Shown here piece after piece: positions 15,578 to 20,964 of a stretch of 20,964 nucleotides of DNA. The DNA is from Candidatus Aminicenantota bacterium. Lineage in GTDB: Bacteria; Acidobacteriota; Aminicenantia; Aminicenantales; Aminicenantaceae. Location of the stretch: contig DAOUSP010000006.1 in NCBI GenBank assembly GCA_030627155.1, positions 1 to 20,964 on the forward strand. Direction: 5' to 3'. Positions within the stretch are counted from its first letter, which is position 1. Every line of letters begins with the position of its first letter. The notes under the pieces were generated by a model. That model was not told the DNA's origin and did no database searches. It worked only from the letters and a program-made list of their open reading frames with translations. The position numbers and the translations under genes were made by a program.

Positions 15578-16364
15578 TCAACAGGAACAGTATAAAAGAA
15601 ATCATAACAATCGACCCTGAGGCAGGAAAATCAAAATATACAGAAGCAAAAAGTCCTAAAACCACAGAACTAACAGCAATAATCGCAGATACAATTGTTG
15701 CATATTTAAAATTGGAAGCAATCTGAAGGCCAGATGCTGATGGAATAACAATTAAAGCTGATACTAAAAGAATGCCAACAACCTTCATTCCAAGAACAAC
15801 TGTTATAGCTGTCAGTATAGTTAAAAGAATATCGAGCCGCTCGACTTTTACTCCAGAAGCTTTTGCTGTTTCACGATCGAATGTCATGAATAAAAACTTA
15901 TGATAATTAACAATAATAATTATAAAAATAACTACAGCAAGAGTAATTGAAAGCCAAACTTCTGAAACTGATATTGCTAATATGTCCCCAAAAAGATACC
16001 CAAATAGGTCTACATTAAAGCCCTTAGCAAGGCTAATTATTAATATTCCAAGTGCGAATCCAACGCTGCTGAAAATCGCAATCGCAGTATCACCATAAAT
16101 CCCTGCTTTTTCTTTGAGCTTGACTATCATTAAAGCCGTAAGCACAGCTACAGCTAACGCTGTAATTAAAGGCAAAACATGCAATAAAAGGCCGAGGGCA
16201 ACGCCTGCAAACGTAACATGCGCAAGACCATGCCCAATCATGGCATCACGCCTTAGAATCAGGAAAACTCCTAACAAAGCACAGGCTATTGCCACAAATA
16301 TTCCAGCTACAATAGCCCTCTGAAGAAATCCGTAGCTAAAAAATGCTTCAATTAAATTAATAAT
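15549..16364 (-). CDS. znuB: Zinc ABC transporter permease ZnuB, apparent AUU start
   Basis: ZnuB forms the membrane channel of the zinc importer. The protein is hydrophobic along its length (ABC-3 family, about eight membrane segments) and has the family's LRRDAMIGHGLAH segment near the N-terminus. The first conventional start in frame is a GTG at 16295, but that would cut off about 23 conserved residues. Upstream of it the frame encodes IEAFFSYGFLQRAIVAGIF, a typical ZnuB N-terminus. No ATG, GTG or TTG exists between that segment and the in-frame TAA at 16367-16365. The first codons after that stop are ATT at 16364-16362 and ATT at 16361-16359. A GAGGA ribosome binding site (16376-16372), overlapping the znuC stop, lies seven bases before the first. 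I therefore place the start at 16364 (271 residues), probably AUU. Confidence 0.85.
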   Translation of the reverse strand: MINLIEAFFSYGFLQRAIVAGIFVAIACALLGVFLILRRDAMIGHGLAHVTFAGVALGLLLHVLPLITALAVAVLTALMIVKLKEKAGIYGDTAIAIFSSVGFALGILIISLAKGFNVDLFGYLFGDILAISVSEVWLSITLAVVIFIIIIVNYHKFLFMTFDRETAKASGVKVERLDILLTILTAITVVLGMKVVGILLVSALIVIPSASGLQIASNFKYATIVSAIIAVSSVVLGLFASVYFDFPASGSIVMISFILFLLIFTVKQLRK

Positions 16365-16371
16365 TTAATTG

Positions 16372-16376
16372 TCCTC
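16372..16376 (-). promoter_or_regulatory. Ribosome binding site pointing to an AUU start of znuB
   Basis: Minus-strand GAGGA (16376-16372) overlaps the znuC stop codon. It stands seven bases before the ATT at 16364, the normal spacing for initiation. The conventional GTG at 16295 would be 76 bases away from it and has no good site of its own. This is the main evidence for the non-standard start. Confidence 0.6.
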
Positions 16377-17142
16377 AGTGTTTATGAGTAATCACATGGT
16401 GGCCGTCAGCTAACATCTCTTTAAATACACCAGAACTGCAAAATTCCTTATGGGTTCCATGGTAAACAAGCCTCTGGTTAAGGCAAGCCACCTGAGAAAC
16501 ATGTTTGTTTAAAATACCTATATCATGGGTAATCAAAACAATTGTGATTCCCTCTTTTTTGTTCAAATCGTTAAGCATATCATAAAAACATTCCTGCATT
16601 TCAGCATCCACGCCTGTTGTCGGCTCATCAAGAAAAAGGATGTGTGGATGATTGACAATAGCTCTTGCAATAAAAATGCGTTGCTGCTGCCCTCCTGACA
16701 GATTTCCTATTCGTTGATTTATGTATCCTTGCATCCCGACATATTTTAGTGCTCTCTTTATTAACTGTTCCTCATCCCTCTTTTTAATCTTTGGAAATAC
16801 TTTGCTTGAAACAAGCCCCATTTCAACAACTTCCTTGACAGATACAGGAAAAAGAGTATCAATATGAGTGGCTTTTTGGGGGACATAGCCTATTTTATGC
16901 CAATCCCTAAACTCCCCAACAGGTTTTCCCATTATACATATTTTTCCATGAGAAGGTTTCAATAATCCCAGCATAATCCTTATCAAAGTCGTTTTTCCGG
17001 AACCATTAGGCCCGATGATTGCTAAAAAATCACCAGAGGAGATACTAAATTTAACATCGACTAAAACCTTAGTATTTCCGTAGCTAAAAGAAATGTTTTC
17101 GATGTCAATCAATTGTTCATGCTTACTTACAGATAAGGCCAA
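16375..17142 (-). CDS. znuC: Zinc ABC transporter ATP-binding protein ZnuC
   Basis: ZnuC is the cytoplasmic ATPase that drives zinc import through ZnuB. The 255-residue protein has Walker A GPNGSGKT at 44-51, a Q-loop in YVPQK, the signature LSGGQ at 148-152, Walker B ILFLDEP at 168-174 and the H-loop histidine H206 in LITHD. The tail is His-rich (HHVITHKH), as in several zinc transporter ATPases. There is no ATG start. The frame opens with TTG at 17142 directly after an in-frame TAA. That TTG overlaps the end of znuA by 20 bases and has GGAG (17156-17153) ten bases ahead. A second TTG at 17112 would give the more usual N-terminus before IDIENISFSYG, but lacks a ribosome binding site. Translation is probably coupled to znuA. 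Confidence 0.93.
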   Translation of the reverse strand: MALSVSKHEQLIDIENISFSYGNTKVLVDVKFSISSGDFLAIIGPNGSGKTTLIRIMLGLLKPSHGKICIMGKPVGEFRDWHKIGYVPQKATHIDTLFPVSVKEVVEMGLVSSKVFPKIKKRDEEQLIKRALKYVGMQGYINQRIGNLSGGQQQRIFIARAIVNHPHILFLDEPTTGVDAEMQECFYDMLNDLNKKEGITIVLITHDIGILNKHVSQVACLNQRLVYHGTHKEFCSSGVFKEMLADGHHVITHKH

Positions 17143-18055
17143 TCCTTAAGTTCTCCAGATTCTTTTCCATTATATCAAAAAAACTAATTCCTTTATCTAT
17201 TTCTCTTTGTTTCAAATTTGCTCCTGGATTTAAAACCAATGTTCTTGCATTGATTTCTTTCGAAATAATTTGAGCAAAGTTATCGCTAACATATTCTTCG
17301 AAATAGATGACATTGATTTCATGTTTTTTTGCTAATTCCACAACTTTAATAAGCTGCTTTGGGGTTGGCTTTGCATCTGGATTTAAACCATAAAGTGAAA
17401 CTTGTTTTAATCCGTATCTTTTAGCTAAATACCCAAAAGCGGAATGTCCTCCAAGTATAAATGTTCTATGAATACAGTCTTTAAGCTTTTCTCTATATAG
17501 ATTATCTAATCTCTGGAGTTTTTTATTATATGAAATTGCATTCTTGGCATAAAAAGAAGCACCTTGCGGATCGATTTCAGCCAGAACAGTTGCTATTTTA
17601 TCGACAATTATCTGGTCATAAACAAAATCCAGCCAGATATGTGGGTCAATATTCCTGTTTTTCTTATGGCTATGGGTAGATTCCTCTCCTTCTTCTTTTA
17701 ATAAGGATAAACCATGGCTGGCCTCTATAACTTTGAGATTAGGATTCTTTATGCTGTGTAGAATATCATATATCCATGGCTCAAGATTTGCTCCGATGTA
17801 GATAATAAGGTCACAAGAGGAAAGTCTGACAATGTCACTCGGCTTTGGTTTCCAGGTATGTACCTCTACACCAGGAGAAATAAGCAGTTGAACTTCAGCT
17901 CTTTTGCCACAAACCCCTTCTGCAAACTCTTTTAAAGGAAAAACTGTGGTAATAATAACAACTTTATCTGAAGCCAGCAAGCCCACAGGATATAAGCTAA
18001 ATAAGAATAAGCCAACAATCCCCGCCAGAATCACCTTTTTAGTGTTTTTTAACAT
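17123..18055 (-). CDS. znuA: Zinc ABC transporter substrate-binding protein ZnuA
   Basis: ZnuA captures zinc in the periplasm and delivers it to ZnuB. The 310-residue protein has a signal peptide, with hydrophobic residues about 8-27 and likely cleavage after LLAS near residue 29. The three expected metal-binding histidines are H66 (VEVHTWKPKPSD), H139 (DPHIWLD) and H204 (GGHSAFGYL). A short His-rich loop lies at 126-132. At the position where manganese-type relatives have a fourth Asp ligand, the sequence is LNPGAN (N276), which favours zinc over manganese. It starts 24 bases after the galK stop with only a weak purine run before the ATG. I looked for a Zur-type operator upstream and saw none. 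It heads znuA-znuC-znuB. Confidence 0.93.
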   Translation of the reverse strand: MLKNTKKVILAGIVGLFLFSLYPVGLLASDKVVIITTVFPLKEFAEGVCGKRAEVQLLISPGVEVHTWKPKPSDIVRLSSCDLIIYIGANLEPWIYDILHSIKNPNLKVIEASHGLSLLKEEGEESTHSHKKNRNIDPHIWLDFVYDQIIVDKIATVLAEIDPQGASFYAKNAISYNKKLQRLDNLYREKLKDCIHRTFILGGHSAFGYLAKRYGLKQVSLYGLNPDAKPTPKQLIKVVELAKKHEINVIYFEEYVSDNFAQIISKEINARTLVLNPGANLKQREIDKGISFFDIMEKNLENLRIGLICK

Positions 18056-18079
18056 TTGCTTTTCTTTATCTTACAAGGC

Positions 18080-19261
18080 CTACGAGAGATTTTCTATCTT
18101 TCCTTTTAATTTTAAGGATCTTGCTCCCTCTCCTGCCCTCACTTGATATACTTTTGGTATTGGTAGTTTTTTGTTTTTAGTTTCTTGAATAATTTCCTCT
18201 GAAAAACGTTTCATTACTTCTTTTCTTATAATTGCAATTCCTGAACCTCCAAAACCGGCTCCAGTAAGTCTTGCCCCTAAACACCCGGGAAAATTCATTC
18301 CAAATTCATATAGAAGGTCAAGCTCTGGGCAGGAAACAGCATAATCATCCCTAAGACTTCGATGGGATTGAAACAGAAGGTCACCAAGTGTATCGAAATC
18401 ATCAATTTTTAAAGCTTGAAATGCTTTCAGAACTCTTTCATTCTCTGTAATCACATGCCTCGCTCTCTTATAGAGACTCTCTTCCATATCCTTTCGATGC
18501 ACCTTAAGAATTTCTGGGGTGGCTTCTTTATAACTTTTTATGAGAAATTTTTGTAAATACCGAAGAGCTATTTCTGATTCCTGTCGCCTTTTATTATATT
18601 CGGAGAAAGCCAATTCCCTGCGCACACCAGTCTCATAAACAAGAATGCTCAATCCTTTCTTGGATAATCTAAGTGGCACATGATGAAATTGAAGAGTTTC
18701 ACAATCCAGGAACAATGCGCTATTATTTCGAGCACAGAAAGATACAAATTGGTCCATGAGACCGCATTGTACTCCCACAAAATTACTTTCTGCTCTCTGG
18801 GCCAGTTTTGCCATTTGGACTTTAGAAAAGCCTAAATCGAACAAAGTATTCATTCCATTTAATACACTTGCTTCTAAAGCTGCCGAAGAGCTCAATCCAG
18901 ATTCAATGGGAATATTTCCGTATATTAGACAATTCAAGCCAGGAACATGCACGCCTTCTTGCTCGAGGCACCAATAAATACCTTTTATATAATCCACCCA
19001 GCTCTTTTTTTTTGGCGGTGAAATATTCTGAGTCATAAAAGAACCCTTTTCCTGAAAATTTTTAGCCCAAAGCAACACATGGCCATCATCCCTGCGTGAA
19101 AGAAGGCAATTATTCTTTAAATGAATTGCTGCTGGAAGTACATACCCCTTATTGTAATCTGTGTGCTCACCAATAATATTTATTCTTCCAGGTGCAGTAG
19201 AGGAAACTTCAGGAAAATGATTAAATCTTTGTTTAAATGTCTCTGATAATACATTCTTCAT
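18080..19261 (-). CDS. galK: Galactokinase
   Basis: GalK phosphorylates galactose to galactose-1-phosphate in the Leloir pathway. The protein belongs to the GHMP kinases and has the galactokinase signature GRINIIGEHTDYNKGYVLP at 25-43. The ATP-binding SGLSSSAA is at 121-128. Catalytic D170 lies in QCGLMDQF, and the C-terminal motif is TGAGFGGSG. The frame can be extended to a TTG at 19312, but those bases carry the promoter. The ATG at 19261 gives a standard N-terminus and 393 residues, so I use it. No other galactose genes are nearby. Its downstream neighbours on the same strand encode zinc uptake, an unexpected pairing that may only reflect read-through. Confidence 0.94.
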   Translation of the reverse strand: MKNVLSETFKQRFNHFPEVSSTAPGRINIIGEHTDYNKGYVLPAAIHLKNNCLLSRRDDGHVLLWAKNFQEKGSFMTQNISPPKKKSWVDYIKGIYWCLEQEGVHVPGLNCLIYGNIPIESGLSSSAALEASVLNGMNTLFDLGFSKVQMAKLAQRAESNFVGVQCGLMDQFVSFCARNNSALFLDCETLQFHHVPLRLSKKGLSILVYETGVRRELAFSEYNKRRQESEIALRYLQKFLIKSYKEATPEILKVHRKDMEESLYKRARHVITENERVLKAFQALKIDDFDTLGDLLFQSHRSLRDDYAVSCPELDLLYEFGMNFPGCLGARLTGAGFGGSGIAIIRKEVMKRFSEEIIQETKNKKLPIPKVYQVRAGEGARSLKLKGKIENLS

Positions 19262-19275
19262 TTGCAGTTGAAAGT

Positions 19276-19305
19276 ATTTTAAAGAAATCAAATCATACCT
19301 GTCAA
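19276..19305 (-). promoter_or_regulatory. Promoter of galK giving a very short leader
   Basis: On the minus strand, TTGACA (19305-19300) and TAAAAT (19281-19276) are 18 bases apart; the -35 is a perfect match. A second TTGACA lies seven bases upstream (19312-19307). The predicted start is near 19269, leaving about eight bases before the ATG at 19261 and no Shine-Dalgarno sequence. The promoter overlaps the codons between the alternative TTG start and the ATG, which supports the shorter protein. Confidence 0.6.
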
Positions 19306-19345
19306 ATGTCAATCATGTGAAGTAAGCATCTTTTCCTTCTTTTTC

Positions 19346-19374
19346 TTGCATCTCTTATTGTTTTATGTCATTAT
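19346..19374 (+). promoter_or_regulatory. Possible promoter of pepD
   Basis: TTGCAT (19346-19351) and CATTAT (19369-19374) are 17 bases apart. The start would be near 19381, giving a leader of about 45 bases with a correctly placed ribosome binding site. This is the best pair in the 164-base galK/pepD gap, but both boxes are imperfect. Confidence 0.35.
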
Positions 19375-19410
19375 TTTGTCTTAAAATTTCTCAAAAATTT
19401 GTTAATTTGT

Positions 19411-19417
19411 AAGGGAG
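19411..19417 (+). promoter_or_regulatory. Ribosome binding site deciding the pepD start
   Basis: AAGGGAG at 19411-19417 is eight bases before the ATG at 19426. The open frame extends back to a TTG at 19399, but that codon would place this site inside the coding region. The ATG is the better start. Confidence 0.75.
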
Positions 19418-19425
19418 TGAATAAT

Positions 19426-20877
19426 ATGTCAAACGTTTTTGAAGGACTTAAGCCAACAAAACTATGGAAGCATTTTGCAAAAACCTTAGAAATCCCGCAT
19501 TGCTCTGGAAATGAAAAAGTCATTGGTGAATACATCGTTTCAGTGGCAAAAGACCTTGGTCTTGAATGGAAAAGAGATCGAGTAGGAAATGTTCTTGTTG
19601 CGAAAAATGCCTCTACAGGACATGAAAATGCTGATGGAGTAATTCTTCAGGGCCATATAGATATGGTATGTGAGAAAAATTCAGACGTAGAACATGATTT
19701 TTCAAAAGACCCTATTCAAGCAGAAATAAAAGGAGAATGGGTCCAAGCAAAGGGAACCACTTTGGGCTCTGATAATTGTATTGGAGTTGCTGCTTCATTG
19801 GCTATCATGGAAGATAATTCATTAGTTCATGGCCCACTCGAATTTCTCTTCACTGTGGATGAGGAAACAGGACTGACAGGGGCAACTCAAATAGAAGAGA
19901 GCTTTTTAAAGGGTAAAAAGCTTCTTAATCTTGACAGCGAAGAAGAAGGCACATTTACTATCGGATGCGCTGGAGGAGCTGATTCAGAAATCACACTTCC
20001 TATCCAAAGAGCCGAAAACATAAAAGGAGATATTTACCGCCTCAAACTCTATGGCCTACGTGGAGGTCATTCTGGACTTGATATCAATCAGGGACGCGGA
20101 AACGCTATTAAACTGCTTGCTCGTATGCTCCTGGAAGCCATGAAAACTGTTCCTTTCGGGTTTGTAAGCTTCGATGGAGGAAATAAACGGAACGCCATTC
20201 CAAGGGAAGCCTGGGCTGACTTTGTTATCGATTCCTCAAAAAAAGAAGCAATCAAACAATATTTCGATAAATCTTTTGATAGGATTCAATTCGAATATAA
20301 AGCTGTTGAGAAAGACATAGCTTTTTCTCTTTTGCCTGCCGAAATTGATAAGCCTCCTCTATCAGACGAGGCTCAAAAGACTCTGATTAATTTTCTTTCG
20401 ATTCTCCCACATGGAGTGATTTCCATGCATCCTGAAATAGAAGGACTTGTGGAAACATCCACAAATCTCGCCATTGTGAATACGCACCTTGATCATGTGC
20501 AAATAATCTGCAGCTCGCGCAGTTCTGTTGCCTCATCTCTTGATGCCATAAGAAATATTATTGTTGCCACTTGCGAAACTGTTGGAGCTAAAATTATTCT
20601 GCAGGATGGATACCCTGGCTGGACACCCAATCTTCAATCTCCTCTTTTAAAAACACTCAAAGATGTTTATTTGAAAATTTTTCAAAAAGAGCCAGAAGTT
20701 GGCGCAGTCCATGCAGGCCTTGAATGCGGTATAATTGGAGAAAAATTTCCTGGAATGGATATGATATCCTTTGGCCCCACGATCGAGCACCCACATTCAC
20801 CTGAGGAGAGAGTCCATATTGGTTCAGTAGAAAATTTCTGGAAATTCCTGACAGGATTACTTGAGGAATTAGCTTAA
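19426..20877 (+). CDS. pepD: Aminoacyl-histidine dipeptidase (beta-Ala-His dipeptidase, M20 family)
   Basis: PepD is a cytosolic zinc dipeptidase that cleaves Xaa-His and other dipeptides. Starting at the ATG behind AAGGGAG, the protein has 483 residues, typical for PepD. The M20 metal site is intact. H77 and D79 lie in LQGHIDM, the bridging D116 in LGSDNCIG, and E146-E147 in VDEETG supply the general base and a ligand. Later come LLNLDSEEEG and, near the C-terminus, EHPHSPEER with the last metal histidine. A dimerisation or lid domain sits between, around residues 200-380. It is divergent from galK. Its products could include free histidine, which relates loosely to the ftcD pathway, but the genes are in separate units. 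I see no clear terminator; AGTAC (20903-20907) and GTACT (20921-20925) form only a weak stem. Confidence 0.95.
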   Translation: MSNVFEGLKPTKLWKHFAKTLEIPHCSGNEKVIGEYIVSVAKDLGLEWKRDRVGNVLVAKNASTGHENADGVILQGHIDMVCEKNSDVEHDFSKDPIQAEIKGEWVQAKGTTLGSDNCIGVAASLAIMEDNSLVHGPLEFLFTVDEETGLTGATQIEESFLKGKKLLNLDSEEEGTFTIGCAGGADSEITLPIQRAENIKGDIYRLKLYGLRGGHSGLDINQGRGNAIKLLARMLLEAMKTVPFGFVSFDGGNKRNAIPREAWADFVIDSSKKEAIKQYFDKSFDRIQFEYKAVEKDIAFSLLPAEIDKPPLSDEAQKTLINFLSILPHGVISMHPEIEGLVETSTNLAIVNTHLDHVQIICSSRSSVASSLDAIRNIIVATCETVGAKIILQDGYPGWTPNLQSPLLKTLKDVYLKIFQKEPEVGAVHAGLECGIIGEKFPGMDMISFGPTIEHPHSPEERVHIGSVENFWKFLTGLLEELA

Positions 20878-20946
20878 TTTTTACTGGCTCATCACAATAA
20901 TGAGTACCTATAATATAGAAGTACTTTGTTAAGGAGTAATGATCGG

Positions 20947-20964
20947 ATGAATTTAAGGGGATGG
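20947..20964 (+). CDS. Start of an unidentified gene, cut by the window end
   Basis: An ATG at 20947 opens MNLRGW and runs off the window. AAGGAG (20931-20936) stands ten bases before it. The nearer ATG at 20939 hits a stop after three codons. A perfect TATAAT at 20909-20914 could be its -10 box, although the matching -35 region is poor. Six codons are too few to suggest a function. Confidence 0.45.

Noticed and set aside
18056..18079. Zur operator between galK and znuA
   Set aside because: The gap is 24 bases and contains no clear palindrome of the Zur-box type.

Overview
The window is an AT-rich, densely packed stretch of a bacterial chromosome. It holds 17 complete protein genes and the first codons of an eighteenth. 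I see no rRNA, tRNA, CRISPR array, transposase or phage gene. Gene products with signal peptides, a pair of exported M16-family proteins, a TPR protein with a signal-type N-terminus and a periplasmic-type zinc uptake system suggest a cell with an outer membrane. The gene order rimO-pgpA-cinA-thpR-plsY-gpsA-TPR and the exported M16 pair remind me of Acidobacteriota-like or Aminicenantes-like lineages. That is only an impression; no marker in the window fixes the taxon.

Layout. (1) 168-2042, plus strand: a THEP1-type nucleoside-triphosphatase and asparaginyl-tRNA synthetase. Each has its own sigma70-type promoter placed so close to the ATG that the mRNA should be leaderless or nearly so. (2) 2043-2307: an intergenic region with a 14-bp palindrome and two oppositely oriented arrays of a 7-bp repeat. 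(3) 2308-8289, plus strand: a tightly coupled operon, rimO, pgpA, cinA, thpR, plsY, gpsA and a TPR gene. Most junctions are ATGA overlaps. It joins ribosome modification, phospholipid synthesis (G3P formation by GpsA, first acylation by PlsY, PGP dephosphorylation by PgpA) and nucleotide or RNA repair. (4) 10768-8301, minus strand: metK then ahcY, two steps of the S-adenosylmethionine cycle. (5) 11041-15514, plus strand: two exported M16-type proteins, then a bifunctional formiminotransferase-cyclodeaminase, again joined by ATGA overlaps. (6) 19261-15549, minus strand: galactokinase, then znuA, znuC and znuB for zinc uptake. (7) 19426-20877, plus strand: an M20 aminoacyl-histidine dipeptidase (PepD), followed by the start of another gene at 20947.

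Most of the window is recognisable housekeeping content, and I found no convincing new multi-gene system. The points that deserve a second look are: znuB appears to begin at an AUU codon behind a good ribosome binding site; both M16 proteins lack the HxxEH zinc motif; three genes have promoters that predict leaderless or near-leaderless mRNAs; a heptad-repeat inverted element follows asnS; and an A8 tract at the M16/ftcD junction could permit frameshifting.

Several starts given here differ from the longest open frame. The TPR gene, pepD and galK start downstream of the longest possible start, and znuB starts upstream of its first conventional start codon.
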